Positions 37,395-50,389 are shown, counted from the first letter of the stretch. The stretch: DNA of 64,000 nt from Protea cynaroides (GCA_028583415.1 CM053270.1:52958173-53022172); one strand, 5' to 3'. Numbers and translations: made by a program. Notes: generated from the sequence alone by a model not told the origin.

Positions 37395-38428
37395 TGAATT
37401 TATAGCTGTGCTCCTCCCTTCTTCTATGTTTTTCATGAATTCCTCTTTCTTCCATGTTTTTCAATGATTATGTTTCCTTCATGTTCCATTTGTTTCAATA
37501 TAAAATTTTATCTTAAAATTTTACGTGTAATATTTTACTTGTAAAAAAAAATTCAAAATTTATTTCCAGTAGGTAAAAGAAAAACAAAGTTATCTTTCGA
37601 AAAAAAAACATTGAATTTTTTATTTACATATAAAATGTTACATATAAAATTTTAGGTCGAAATAAACAGAGCATCAATAACAAATCATAAACAAGATTCT
37701 GTTGACAAAATAATCGCATAATCTTTTTCCCACCTATGTGTAAAATAAGGTAAAAAATTTGACAACAAAAGAAAATTGTGAAAAGTACAATGAATAATGA
37801 CTATGAATAGTAATTTCGTGAATGGTAGTTGTGTGAGGCCCATGTGTCCAAAAGATGTAAAAACATAAAATTGGAAAGAGTAATCAGACACACAGACACA
37901 ATAATTTACGTGGTTCAACTATGCATATATAGCCTACATTCACGGGTATAATTGGGATTTATTCACAATGAGAAAACCAAGATAATAATCATACAATCAA
38001 TCGCTCTGGATTTAACCCAAACTCTAATCTTGTATTCAAATTTGGATACCCCTTGTATATTTACTCTCAACTTACACTAAACCCCAAATGAAGAGTATTA
38101 TAAAACCCAACACCCCCACTTTCTCTTTCTATCTTGTTCTATGCATACTTCTCTTCTCCCTATTTATAGAGAAAGAAAGGAGAGAATCATTAACTGTTTT
38201 ACCTACCAACATTGACACTTTGATTACCGTCCTTTGAAAAACATATATAGCATCGATTTTCGTGCATTCATATTTGACATATCAAAACAAAACACTTTTC
38301 TTCTTCTTATGCATTTCTCCAAATTAAATTCATGTCCACCCCCCTAAATTCAATGCATACATTTGTCTTTATTTTACAATAAATGCAGCCCCTTTTATTC
38401 ATTTGGGAGGAGGACCCAAGAAACTCCC
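37395..38428 (-). repeat. Probable Ty1/copia LTR (minus strand) and A/T-rich flank
   Basis: On the minus strand, gagggggagt (about 38430) resembles a PPT beside the RNase H remnant. Farther on, ttgaaccacgtaaatt...tgtgtctgtgtgtctga (about 37925-37890) matches the usual R/U5 style of plant copia LTRs. The boundaries are not firm. 37395-37680 is A/T-rich downstream sequence of the GCHI pseudogene with nothing recognisable. Confidence 0.5.
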
Positions 38429-38469
38429 CCTCAGACTCACAAGGAGGAATCTCTCAATGTCATACCTAT

Positions 38470-38830
38470 CATTTTTTTTTTGTGAAAGTCATGTTACATC
38501 TTGGGTAGAGTGTTAGTCATTATATTTATACCATTCTAGTCAGTGTGAATCTTTTCAAGCTGCAAGTGTTTTTGTTCCAATACATCCCAAATCTAATGAT
38601 ATCTTACATCAATATATTTGGTTTTGTAATGGAAACTCGGATTCTTACCCGTGGATGGTACTCTGATTATCGCAATGAACAACATACTTGTCTTGTTTCA
38701 GTCCTAATTCATGAAATAACTGCTTTATTCACAACATTTCCTTGCAAGCTTCTACAGTAGTAATGTATTCAGCTTCTGTAGTTGACAATGCAATATATTT
38801 TTGCAGTTTGGATTGCCATGACACTACTCC
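38470..38830 (-). pseudogene. Ty1/copia RNase H remnant (minus strand)
   Basis: Minus-strand translation gives S-W-Q-S-K-L-Q-K-Y-I-A-L-S-T-T-E-A-E-Y-I, E-A-C-K-E-M-L and C-D-N-Q-S, the RNase H core of Tork-like copia elements, with several stops. It differs from the RNase H fragments at 4846 and 41407, so it is a separate family. Confidence 0.75.
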
Positions 38831-38859
38831 CTCTGCAAAATTAAATAGGTACCCTTTGT

Positions 38860-39994
38860 CCTCACAATACTACGTCAGCAAAATATTACTCGATGTAGAG
38901 ACCAGATATATGAAGGTTGAAAAATTAGCCCTCGCTTTAGTGACCGTAGCCTGGAAGCTATCACTGTACTTCCCAGCCCACCCTATTATGGTGCTAATAG
39001 ATAAACCTTTGAAGAAAATTCTAATGCGGCCAGATAATTCTGGACACTTGTGAATTGGGCAATAGAACTTGGTGAATTCAACATATAGTTCCATCCAAGG
39101 ACAACCATTAAAGTTGAAGTAGTTGCTGACTTCATGTTAGAAAACTCTGCAGAAAATGGCGTCAACATAAACAAAACCCTCACGGAGGTAGATATCTGGC
39201 AGAAAAACAAAGTAAACCTTCCTCAGCGTGAACGTGGATGGATCCTCGAATGACAAGCACTCGAGGGCCGGGGTAATACTCACCATTCTTGAGAACTTTA
39301 GAGTACAAGTCGCTCTTCGTTTTGATTTTTATGCTACAAACAATGTAGCGGAGTAAGAAACCCTTTTGGCCGGACTCAGACTAGTAAAGTTCTTGCGGGT
39401 GAAAAGATTAGACATCTATAGCAACTGACAAGTTGTCGTAAGATATATCAAAGGAGAATATGAAGCTAAACAACCCCACATGCTAGCATACCTTGAAAAA
39501 GCCAAGTCACAACTTGCTTCGTTTGAAGGCTACCAGATAAGCAATGTGGATAGAGAAAATAACACTGAAGTAAACGCCTTGTCTCAACTTCTGGCATAAG
39601 ATCTCTTCTACTTTGACAAGTCGGTATACGTCGAAGTTTCAAATAAAAAAGCATTGCTAAAGAAGTCGATGTATAGCAAATTGACAGTGAGGTGACTTGG
39701 ATAGATTATATAAGGACTTACATTGAAACCGATGAGCTGCCAGAAGATAGGTTGGAAAGACACCAAGTTCAAGCAAAATTCTGCCAATACATAGTCATGG
39801 ATGGAAAGTTATATCGTAAGTCACTCTCCCGTCCTTTCTTGCTATGCTTCACTCCAAAGGAAGTCCATAATGTAATGTGAGAAGTACTCGAAGGGATCCG
39901 CGGTAGTCACATAGGTGGTCGTGCCCTCTCTTAAAGTCTCCTACGTTAAGGATATTATTGGCCAACAATGCTGGCCGACTGCACCAAGTTCGCA
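38860..39994 (+). pseudogene. Tat-type pol remnant: RNase H, second RNase H, integrase N-terminus
   Basis: The first part reads Y-Y-V-S-K-I-L-L-D, V-E-K-L-A-L-A-L-V and L-I-D-K-P-L-K-K-I-L, then I-E-L-G-E-F-N, the end of a gypsy RNase H. It continues into a second, archaeal-type RNase H region (39210-39600: V-N-V-D-G-S-S, N-N-V-A-E, Q-V-V-V-R-Y-I-K-G-E-Y), the dual-RNase H arrangement of Tat elements. The integrase zinc region follows (39690-39985: Y-R-K-S-L-S-R-P, G-S-H-I-G-G-R, W-P-T-M-L-A-D-C). Many stops are present. It breaks off at 39995. Confidence 0.8.
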
Positions 39995-40529
39995 ATAGAC
40001 GTGCTCTTGCCCATGCAATTGCTGAAATCATATGGTGAAGAGATAGACTCTTACACTGGTGATGAACATCCTCTGACATCTTATCAAAGGAGATTTGGTC
40101 CTTGGGCAGACACATGCCCTCCACCACATGGTGGATGATGTCAGGTGACCCCATGGCGCTATCACCCTGGCCGATCCTCCATTTCTGCTAGTAAGGGCCC
40201 TCTGAAGATCTAAAACCACGGCCCCTACCAGAGGTATGCTTTTCAAAGCCCTTGATTAGTGACTTCACCTAGGGAAGAGTTGGGGGAAGCAATTTGTCCC
40301 TCCCTTGGGGGTAGTGATTCGTCCCTCCCTTGGGGGTGAGCTACCAACCAGGTTGTGAGCGGTGAACTCGGCACTGACCTTACGACCTCAATAATCACCC
40401 AGTGGTGATGGATTCTGAAGAAGCCCTAAAGGGCAACTTCAAAGATTCCTTGTTGAACTCTTGCAACAACAGCGCACGGGGTTGTGGGCAAAAACCCCGG
40501 TGACTTCTTGAGGAGCCGGAGGGACATCA
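39995..40529. other. Unassigned stretch with a copia RNase H sliver
   Basis: 39996-40036 is a 40-bp piece of the same RNase H as at 41470 (cgtgctcttgcccatgcaat). The rest has no recognisable gene. A ~26-bp unit (gtccctcccttgggggt) is duplicated at 40297-40345. Confidence 0.55.
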
Positions 40530-40866
40530 TTGGAGCGTGGTAACTGACATGAGATAGAGTCTATGGTGGGAGGTGATGATCCTGAAAGATTTGGAGACCT
40601 GGATGGGGGTTCACTTATAGAAGGAGTTTAGTGGTCTGGGGACTCATTTTTCTTCTACCATGCTAGATGTATGAGAGTTGGAGGCTAGCGGCCTTAGGTG
40701 GGACCAAAAAAAGTTAGCTGAATCCCACTATGACACTATAGTAGTACATCGCTAGAGACTTATCTCATTTCATTGGATGATGCATGCATGTGATACTTGA
40801 CTTCTCACTGAGCTGGGATAGGAGCTTACCCTCGTATTGATACATCTTTTCTAAATGTTGATGTAG

Positions 40867-40990
40867 GCGATTACACTGTGGCTGAGTTAATGGAGGACTC
40901 ATTGGTTAGCGATGCCACTGGTGCTGAGGATGCTGTGGGAGGGCATGGTGAGGGTTGCACTTGCAGTGACTGCGTCTACGCTTGGCGCAC
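40867..40990 (+). other. Conserved mini-ORF in LTR (family 1, copy 2)
   Basis: This is the second copy of the 1929-2054 ORF, with the same acceptor-like gatgtag and the same cysteine end C-T-C-S-D-C-V-Y. The few differences (for example N to D, S to A) leave the frame open. Confidence 0.45.
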
Positions 40991-41406
40991 CCCTCTCTAT
41001 ACTTTTCCTTTTATTTTGACTCTGATGTTGATAGGCAATGAGATCTATCTGAAACAATGTTTGGAGACTTACTCTTTAATTCAGGATATTTGTATATGAG
41101 ATACTATGGTATTTGGAAAGAACATTGTGTTGAGATATTATAAGACTTACCTTACTTTATTAAATGATATCACTTAGTTGGTATTTGTCATTTATTACTG
41201 CTTTCGCTATTATTACTCCATTTCCTTCCATTATTATTGGAGTTGTTGCTTATGTAAACCGTGAAATTTGTACGGTAGATCACTGTAGTTGTCAATTGTT
41301 GAAGTATTCGGGTTGTCTTGTGAGTTACCCGGATATCACGTCTGATTCTCTGAATGGGCTGTGATAGTTTGGATGATCAACGATCCGCCAATGGCTATTT
41401 TTTTTC

Positions 41407-41655
41407 TTGGGACCAAACCTCATCTCCTGGTGTTCAAAGAAACAACATACCATTGTTCGTTGTAGCACCGAATCTGAGTATCGTGCTCTTGCCCATGCAA
41501 TTGCTGAAATCACGTGGCTAGAACAATTACTCACTGAGCTTCACATTCAGCCTTCCACTTTACATGTGCTTTGCTATGATAATTTAGGAGCTGCATACCT
41601 CTCTATGAATCCAAGATTTCATGTACGTACCAAACATGTGGCTTTGGACTATTAG
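41407..41655 (+). pseudogene. Ty1/copia RNase H fragment, copy 2
   Basis: It has the same motifs as 4846-5110 (S-K-K-Q-H-T, S-E-Y-R-A-L-A-H, D-N-L-G-A, T-K-H-V-A-L-D-Y). It is an isolated domain with no partner domains, hence dead. Confidence 0.8.
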
Positions 41656-42058
41656 TTTGTGTGAGAAAAAGGCAGCCTAGGAAGAAATCACATGGCTAAA
41701 ACAATTACTCTTTGAGCTTCACATACCTTATGGTCGTCATGAACGGCTGATCATAGGCAGCCTAGGCAACTCTGCACAAGCCGACCTCAGAGTCGCATAT
41801 TGACATGTACGATTTCCCTACTAAATAAAGGGAGACCAGCTCGTCCTAAACAAGATTGCTCCCTCGACCTCATTGAGCTAAGAAGAGCAAGGGAAAACCG
41901 TTAAGATCGTTCAACATGAGACTAATTAGGAGTCTACACATGGCCTCTTATAGATCAATGACGCAAGTATGCACGTATCACACACGGCAGAGTCACAACC
42001 ACCTATGGGCAATCATCCCAACAAGATATCTACTGGGTGACCCGCTTTGCAGGGGTTA

Positions 42059-42295
42059 TGTAAGACCCGTATCGAACCAACCAGTCTTACCACCTTGTAC
42101 CAGGTCAACCTATCATGGTCAAGCCAAGTGGACCAAGTGCGTGAAGAAACCACAAGACCAGGTATGAAAGTTAACTAAAAAACACTCAAATATGAGTGTG
42201 TGGTCGCATGCCTAAACAGGTGTGACCGACCCCACCTCAAAAGAGTCCAACCCCACGAAATTAGGTCATGGGGTCAGACATTTTAAAAAGGTAGA
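42059..42295 (+). repeat. Tekay-like LTR 5' fragment
   Basis: It begins TGTAAGACCC and shares catggtcaagccaagtggac, gtgaagaaacc and the following words with the start of the solo LTR (2169-2330). It is interrupted at 42296 by the Ogre-like LTR. Confidence 0.8.
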
Positions 42296-43331
42296 TGTAA
42301 GCACCCTATTTTTGCCACCCTCAGCATAAGTGAACCAATATGGCAGGTTTCTGGCCTTAAACCCAAAGGTTGGTGATTCTCTAATGAACCCCACAGTAGG
42401 GTCATTGGATATTACCTACTTGGATGAATAGGTCGTGAAATTATCTTCGAAATGAGATCGGAATCATCAAATTCTGACGTCAAAAAAGGAAGATATCGTA
42501 GTTTGAAAGTGCAAGGGCATTTACGTAATTATCATATGATGCATGCATTATCATTCAAACTTCAAAACATCATATCTTGATCATCTGATATCTGAATCAG
42601 TTGATTCAAAGGCCAATATTCTTTTTTTTTTGGTCCTCTTCAAAGTGGACATGAAAAATCTCGGGTAGAAGTCAACAGTGGGCCCCATGCAAGCTTTCAT
42701 ATAAAATTATCATTAGAACTTCAAAGTTTCATATATTTGTCGTTCTACGTCGGATTCAGATGATTCCAAAGCCATTATTCTTCAATTGTGATGTTCTACA
42801 AAGTGGACATAAAAAATCTCAGGTAGAAGTCTCCGAAAGGCCCCATGCAAAATTACACATGGAAATGATCATTTAATCTTCGAAAATTCATATTTTGGTC
42901 ACCCCATATCCAAATTAGGTAATTTCAGTTTCATTATGTTCTATTTTTAGTACTCTACAAAGTAGACGTAAAGGATTTCTAGTAGAAGTCTCCAAAGGAT
43001 CCCATGCAGAATGGTCAGCCAATAATTGGTCTGCTTAAACTTCAGAAATTCATAAGTTGACCATTTTATATTCAAATGAGGTGATTTAAGTTTTAATATT
43101 TCTCTTTTTTAATGTTATACAAAGTGAACGCATGGAATAGATGCTATCAAAAAATTTCATATGGAAGGGTGGCAAAAATGGACTATGAAATGTCAACCAT
43201 AGTCCAAACCAGCTTAATCCAGCTTAGTCTAACTTAGCCCAGCCCAGACCAATCCAGATCAAGTTATGTAAGTTCATATGCATGCATTCCTTCTATATGT
43301 GTATAATGTATAATATATTATTGTATATAAT

Positions 43332-43332
<1 letters not shown>

Positions 43333-43401
<69 letters not shown>
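43333..43401. repeat. (TA)n microsatellite
   Basis: About 34 TA units lie inside the Ogre-like LTR, followed by tgtatgtatacata. Confidence 0.97.
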
Positions 43402-43409
<8 letters not shown>

Positions 43410-43423
43410 ACATATATATTATA

Positions 43424-44341
43424 GGAAAGAGAGAGGAAAGTGAGGCCATGGAAAGACAGAGGAAAGAGAGGCCATAGGAAAGAGAATGGGAGAACGAAAA
43501 AAAGGAAAGAGAGAAATAAAAGAAAAAAGAAAAAGGAAAAAAAAGTAAAGATCCCCTTCACGTTTTCTAGAAAGAAAATGTGATAGAGAGAAGGAAAAAG
43601 AAAAAAAAAAAAAAAAGGAAGGAAAGAAAAAAAAGAAAAAAAAAAGAAAAAAAGGAAACGTTTTCTAAGAAAGAAAACGTGAAAAGAGAGGGAGAAAGAA
43701 AAAAAAAGGAAGGAAAAGAAGGGAGAAGAAAAGGAAAGAAGAAAGAAAGAAAATAGATAATGAATTTTCTAGAAGTAGGAATGAGAGAAAGGAAAGAGAG
43801 AAGCAATTTTCTAGAAGAAGAAGAAGAAAAAGGAAAGAAAGGAAGAAGAAAAAATGTGGGGAGGAAGAGAAGAAAGGAAAGAAGAAAAAAATGGAAAGAA
43901 AGGATTTTCTAGAAGAAAAAAAAGAAAATGAAGGAAGAGAGAAGAAGGAAAGAAGAAGAGAGGATTTTCTAGAAGAGGGAAAAGAAGAAAACGTATAGAA
44001 TAGAGAGGGAGAAGAGAAAAGGGAAGGAAGAGAAGAAAGGAAAGAAGAAAAAAGGAAAAAAAAAAGATTTTCTAGAAAAAGAAGAAAGGAAAGAAGGATC
44101 CTCTAGAAGATGAGAGAAAAAATATAAATAGGCCAAGAGAAGAGAGAGGAAAGCCTTTTTTCAGACCACAGAGAGAGGAGGACGTGGTAGAGAGAGGAGG
44201 ATGTGAGTGAGAGAGAGAAAACGTGAGAGAGGGAGAAAGAAAGAGAGAAGAAAAGAGAAAAGAAAGAAAAGAGAAGAAAAAAAGAGAGAAAGAGAAGAGA
44301 GAGAGAGAAGCAGAAGAGAGGAGAAGGAGGATTTACATTCA
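43424..44341 (+). repeat. ~900-bp purine-rich (GA) tract
   Basis: The plus strand is almost only A and G apart from short ttttctaga and acgt words. Such mirror-like R.Y tracts can form triplex DNA. The long Phe/Leu/Ser ORFs on the minus strand are artefacts of composition. Confidence 0.95.
43565..44130 (+). promoter_or_regulatory. Heat-shock-element-like cluster and TATA box in the Ogre LTR
   Basis: Perfect TTCTAGAA palindromes (nTTCnnGAAn) occur at 43565, 43767, 43809, 43907, 43967 and 44070, with near matches at 43663 and 44101. The one at 43762-43774 reads GAA-TT-TTC-TA-GAA, a full three-site heat-shock element. A strong TATA box (TATAAATA, 44123-44130) lies just downstream. The geometry resembles the heat-response region of the Arabidopsis ONSEN LTR. 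That heat induces it is inference. Confidence 0.55.
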
Positions 44342-47274
44342 AAGGGATTGATTCAACCTTCAATCATCCTTCATCGATGGTTTCGCTCGATTTGAGCAGA
44401 AGGTTAGTACTCTAAACAAATTTAGAGGTCGTTAGAATGCTCGAATGCCAATTTTGCTTGAAAAAGGCTAATTTCCATGAAATCTCAATCATGAATGCTC
44501 TATTACATGCTTGTTAATGTTAGGATGACTACGTCTAGCATTTTTCATGAATGTTAATTTGTCTAAGCTATTCAATGATGAATTTTTGAATGATATACAA
44601 TGATGTTTGATGTTTTTTGAAAATTTCATAAAGTGATTTTCTAATATGAAATTTCCAGATTTAGGATTTAAATTTAGGACGTACATCACATGTATTTTTT
44701 CCAAGATTTTGAAGTCCAAATTTTTATGGGAGTCTCTTTGTTATGTTATAGGACTAGCCTAAAAATTTAAATCCATTTGGAATTGGAAAAATATATCAAA
44801 ACAATTTGTCTTTGACATTGCTGTTTTTCTCGGATGTAATGCAATCCTTCATCAGAAAGTCTCTAGACAATGGTTTTATGGCCATAATCAGAAAATCCAC
44901 TTAATATAAAATTTTTAAACATAAAAGTCTTCTAAAAAATGGCACTAGTTTCGTATTTTTTTAAATTTTTATTGAATTGATATCAATTTTTAAGTGCATA
45001 GTGATCTAATTTTGAATCTGTCACTGTCATGATGTACTGATTTGCATGAATGAAAAGAATCATTTTTCACAAAGAAAATATACTGTTTTAACTTGTTTTT
45101 CTTGATGAAATTTTATATTAGACACTTATCTACATAGATATATGTCTGTATTTAATTTTCATTAAGAATAGAATTTTATTTGGAATTTATGGTGCAACAG
45201 GTCAAAAATCTGAAACAGATTTGACCAGTGCACATGTTCGGTCTTAGGGCATATCTTTGACCTGTTTTTGCTTTCTTTTGGGATTCAACTCCTTTATATG
45301 AAATATAAAATATTAAGTCATATTTCTATGAAAAATATTGAGCATTATTTGACTTTCGGGAGACCAACTTATGGTCATTCTTGTGTAATGTAACAAAATC
45401 TGAATACAGTTCATAGTTTTGTCCATTATCTGAAACCTTGTATCACAATTTTGACAGTTTTGAGTCGTTAATCTTCCCAAATTTCTTCATAAAAATTTTA
45501 ATTTTTTCAAAGAACATTGAACATATGTTTTTGTTTTTTTTATAATTTTGCACTTTTCAAAAAAAAAAAAAGGTTTCATTGATGTCTCATTCATTATAAC
45601 ATCAATGATTGTTTAAATAAATTCTGTCATATTTGGATAAATGGCTATATTTGGAGCATTCTTATGCTTTGTTTGGATTGTGCATACCATGTTTGCTACA
45701 TTCCATGTGTTTCTATTTTTGGTAGAATCGATAAATTTTTATCATATTTTAGCAAAATCTTAATAATTACTATTTTTAAGTCCAACTATGCTTAGAAAAT
45801 AGCATATAAAATCTTTCTTTTTTTGAAAAATTCATGTCATATATGCATTCTATGATTGGTACTTACCATATTGATATATAGATGCATATTAGATCTTGCC
45901 ATATTAGATTTTGCCATAAATCTTGCCATGCTTAGATCTTGCCTTATTAGATCTTGTCATGCTTAGATCTTAACATATTAGGTTCTTGCCTTATTTTGCA
46001 ATACATGCCATATTAGGGAGATTTTCATAATCTTACTATATGTTGTGATAGTTACCATAAATATCATACATGCCATGCTTAGAATATTCTTTTTTTGGCA
46101 ATAATTTAATTTATACTGCACCCTTGTTGAACTGCCAGATTTGTATACCTAGCAAACATATTAGGTGTGGGGACATGCATTTAGGCACCCACATTCTTGG
46201 GAAGGGCATAATGGAAATAATAAAAATCTTAATAAAGAAAGAGAATGTTTTGCCAAACTTTCCAAAATTAGAACTTAGTTTGAAAAGGATAATTTAGGAC
46301 GATCTTGCCCCTCGATAAACCCTAAACCTAGAATAGGTTCTCAACCCTAAACCTAGAATAAGTTCTAAATCCTAAACCTTGAATAGGTTCTAAACCCTAA
46401 ACCTAGAACAGGTTCTCACATTCTAACCTAGAACAGGTTATCCAGTCCCGAACTACACAGATTCTGATTCCTAGGGCAAACCCTAGGATACGTAGGCTAT
46501 TTGGGATAATCCCAAATTCAAATCTATATTTTAGTCTACTCGGACTATCCATAGATCCACTAGGATATCCAACCATTTCAACCCAGTCCCGAACTATGCG
46601 GATTCTGATTCCAAGAGCAAACCCTAGGATATGTAGTCCATTTGGGAGAAACCCAAATTCGGATCCAAACCTTAGTCCACTTGGACTATCTATAGATCCA
46701 CTAGGATATTTATCCACATTTTGACCCAAATATGGTTATCCATATTCCAACTCATAATGGATTATCCATATTTTAACCCAAATAGGGTTATTCTTAGATC
46801 CACTATGACTATATATCAATCCACATGGACTCTCCAGATCCTAACCCATAGGGTTTCTCAACCTTTCAAGCGTAAACTTCAACTTGAACAATAAACTTAA
46901 TCATGCACAAGCATAAATCGCAGCCATAAACTTTAATCACACCTGAACTACGATGGTGAATTTGATTTTCAGAATAATTCCATAATACGTAGGCATCTGA
47001 TGGATACAGATTCGGTTCAATGATATCAAATCACTTGGTTTGGTTCGATTTAACAGATAGAGTCTATCATAGGAAAGGTATAGGAGACCAATTTCGGTCG
47101 GGCGATTTGGGTGCCTAACCCCTTCCCATAACCGTAACCTGACATTTACCCAATCTCTGATGGACCAGAACTCCAATCTAAGGGTCATGAGTCAATTGAA
47201 GTCTTACCATTTTCCAAGGTCCTAGACCTTAATCTAGGTAGCGACTTCCAAGATTTACATCTTTATCCTCACAG

Positions 47275-47293
47275 TGGCGACTTCACTGGGGAT
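47275..47293 (+). other. Ogre-like primer binding site
   Basis: TGGCGACTTCACTGGGGAT follows the LTR end after one base, at the PBS position. The first ~18 bases have the form seen in Ogre/Tat elements. Confidence 0.7.
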
Positions 47294-48640
47294 ATAAACG
47301 TCAAACTCCTAAATGAAAACTTTTCTTGTGCGAATTGGATGCTAGATTTTAGGATACTATATTTATGCTTGTATAATATTGTTTTGGGGGGAATGGGTTC
47401 AGTCACTCATTCGTGCGAGTAGCCGAACCGGGTCCCATGCAGATGGGGCAGCCCGCTAGGCGAAACACATAACCTTGGCCTGTACTTTGTGAGACCACGA
47501 CCGGCAAGCAGCCTCTAACGAGCGTTTCTTGGGTCCGCCTGAGAATGCGTTATGCTACTATACGTCACTGGGATCCTTGCAACATAGTATATAAAGGGAT
47601 TGGGGACCCATTATTCATCGTGCATTCGGTGATAGGTTACCCCATCCTTGTCAAGGTGTCCTTTTCTGTCTTAAACCAGATTGTAGCCCAATGTTTGTTA
47701 TTTTTGGTTCATCCCTGAACCGACCTAGTAAAATCTGCTTAACCATGACATCCATGTTCGAGACGTCGAAGTTTTGCCCATTTTTGTCCTCAATTGGTCA
47801 ACATGTTAGAATCTCCACGATGAACATCTTGAACTCTCACCCACTGGGAGTATGAGGTATGTATACACCTGTTCTACATCATAGTAGACGGTCACTATAC
47901 ACCCTCCATTAAGTAAGCTCGATGTGTCGAACCTCTCATTGTTAACAAGTTGATTTCGAAAAAATAAGCAAAAAATCCCTGTCAAGACATAGATACCGTG
48001 GTAAAAAAAAAATTACTAGTTTGTTCATCTATGAACCGCTTTTGCTAACCATCCCTAATAAGGATGACGGATTAATATATCCATTTCAATTTCATCGAAT
48101 TCAGTAATCCAATTGGTCAGACCTTGGTACCATTGATTATCCAATCTTGGAATCACGAGGTCCCAAGACCGAACACATGGCTTAACCAGATTCAACTAAA
48201 TTGACTCGAATAATGTTGACCCAATCGCCCTCATGAGGGAGCTAACTTTGTTTGGTTAAGTCATCCTTGTTTATGCATGTGACTTCATCCATTCCTCTAG
48301 ATGTCTAAAATCTTGATATTTCTCCATTGGGTTTTAATGTCATTGGAAAAGAGAATCAAGCTGCAATCATATCCACCCTTTTAGGGTAAGAGTCCCCTAC
48401 AATTAGGGAATTGTCTTGATCTCCCACCTTGAGATCCATCCATGTTATCTTTCTAAATGAGTCAATGAAAGTCATGAATCTAGATCTTGATTGAATATTA
48501 AATTTTGTAAAAAAGAAGACAACCAGATTTGGGAACACAATCAGTAACTCAGCCAATCTGGTCTAATAGAGCATTCAGTTTAGGCAGCAACAAGCACCTA
48601 TTCCTGAAAAAATTTATAATATTCTCGTACAGTTAGTCCT
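47294..48640 (+). other. Ogre-like leader, no recognisable gene
   Basis: This is non-coding sequence with no ORF of interest and no gag signature. It would be the long 5' untranslated region typical of Ogre elements. Confidence 0.5.
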
Positions 48641-49510
48641 TGGGCTTACTCAAATATCATATTCAGTTCATCTCATAATCAAGGAAAGGTTCAGCCCCTT
48701 GGCAAATCCAATCATAGTTCCTGATTCATCTCTGAATTAAGGAAAGATTTAGCCCAAGGCAAATCCAATCATAGTTCCTGATTCATCTCTGAATTAAGGA
48801 AAGATTTAGCCCCTAGGCAAATCCAATCATAGTTCTCGATTCATTTCTGAATTAAGAAAAAATTCAGTCCCTAGGCAAATCTAATCATAGTTCTCGATTC
48901 ATCTCTGAATTAAGGAATGATTCAGCCCCTAGGCAAATCCAATCACTGTTCTTAATTCATCTCAGAATTAAGGAAAGATTTAGTCCCTAGGAAAATCAAA
49001 TCACCATTCTCCATTCACCTCTGGAAGAAGGAAAGATCCAGCCCCTAGGAAAATCCAATCACCGTTCTCGATTCATCTTAGAATTAAGGAAAGATTCAGC
49101 CCCTAGGAAATCCAATCACTGTTCTCAATTCGTCTCAGAATTAAGGAAAGATTCAGTCCTTAGGCAGATCAAATCAGTATTCTCAATTCACCTCGGAATT
49201 AAGGAGAGATTCATCCCTTTGGCAAATCCAATCACTGTTCTCGATTCACCTCTGACTTAAGGAGAGATTTAGCCCCTAGGTAAGTCCAACCACCCTTCTT
49301 GATTCACCTTTCAATTAAGGAAAGATTCAGTCCCTAGGCAGGTCCAATCATCATTTTGGTCATCCAGAATTAAGGAAAGATTTAGCCCCTAGGCAGATTC
49401 AATCACATCTAGTTCATCTCAGAATCAAAGAAATATTCAGCCCTAGATTCAACCACCATTTCTGGTTCATCTCAGAACTAAAGAAAGGTTTAACCCCTAG
49501 GCAACTTTAA
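48641..49510 (+). repeat. ~58-bp tandem repeat array (about 14 units)
   Basis: Units contain gattcatctctgaattaagg and aaagattcagcccctaggca, then aatccaatca. The units are diverged from each other by ~10-20% by eye, so the array is not freshly amplified. Confidence 0.9.
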
Positions 49511-49569
49511 TCATCACTCCCAGATCGTGTTAAAATGGAGGAGGCATTCGGCCCTAGGCTTTTTTCACC

Positions 49570-50300
49570 CTTCACCTCCTGTTTAGGTTCCGATTCATGT
49601 CAAAACTAGGAAAAGTTCCATTCATCTAAAATCAATTAGCCACTAGGCTTATCCAATCATCAACTTTGGTTAGGGTTCTGATTCATGTCGGAACTATGAA
49701 AAGTTCCATTCATCTGAATTCAATTAGCCACTAGGCTTATCCAACCATCAACTATGGTTCAAGACTAATTCATGTTGGAACTAAGAAGAGTTCCATTCAT
49801 TTGAATTTAATTAGCCATTAGGCCGATCCAACCATCAACTTTGGTTCAGGTTCTGATTCATGTCAGAACTAGGAAAAGTTCCATTCATCTGAATTTAATT
49901 AGCCACTAGGCTTATCCAACCATCAACTTTGGTTAGGGTTCTGATTCATGTCGGGACTAGAAAAAGTTCCATTCATCTGAATTCAATTACCCACTAGACC
50001 TGTCCAACCATCAACTTTGGTTCAGGTTCTGATTCATGTTGGAACTAAGAAGAGTTCCATTTCATCTGAATTCATTTAGCCACTTGGCTTATCCAACCAT
50101 CAACTGTGGTTCAAGTTCTGATTCATGTTGGAACTAAGAAGAGTTCCATTCATTTGAATTTAATTAGCCCCTAGTCTTGTCCAACCATCAACTCTAGTTC
50201 AGGTTCCGATTCATGTTGGAACTAAGAAAGGTTCCATTCATATGAACTCAATGTGAGCATGAGTTAGTCTCTAGGCCTGTTCAACCATTACCTCTGGTCC
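49570..50300 (+). repeat. ~88-bp tandem repeat array (about 8 units)
   Basis: Units contain ggttctgattcatgtcggaa, aagttccattcatctgaatt, and tagccactaggcttatccaa. The shared words gattcatgtc / ggaactagg / cactaggc suggest common origin with the 58-bp array. Confidence 0.9.
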
Positions 50301-50389
50301 ATGTTTCATTTCATGAAGGAATCGAAGAGAATTTTAATCATTTCAACTCAATCAATCCATCATCTTTAGCAATTAGAGTCCAATCCATG

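Larger units (their letters stand above)
40530..42058 (+). repeat. Mosaic repeat block, copy 2
   Basis: It matches 1592-2168 joined to 4542-5496: LTR tail, spacer with T-run, RNase H fragment and Tat LTR start. It lacks the solo LTR and so shows the empty site at about 41101-41107. It is cut at 42058 by an LTR beginning TGTAAGACCC, with ggtta before it as a possible target site. Confidence 0.85.
42296..47273 (+). repeat. Ogre-like 5' LTR (about 5 kb)
   Basis: It starts TGTAAGCACCC and ends tcctcaca. Inside are degenerate ~115-bp repeats (42600-43000, marked by caaagtggacataaaaaatct), a (TA)n run (43333-43401), a ~900-bp purine-rich tract, a TATA box (44123-44130), and a ~3-kb A/T-rich R-U5 region. 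46300-46450 has repeated aaccctaaacctagaa words, and 46440-46800 a ~150-bp duplicated block (aaccctaggata-gtag). There are no genes. Confidence 0.75.

Noticed and set aside
43274..44363. Phe/Leu/Ser-rich minus-strand frames that look like membrane proteins
   Set aside because: Composition artefact of the purine-rich tract.
48641..50300. Regular repeats resembling a CRISPR array
   Set aside because: The units are contiguous and diverged, with no unique spacers or cas genes, in a plant nuclear context; they are tandem repeats of an Ogre-like leader.
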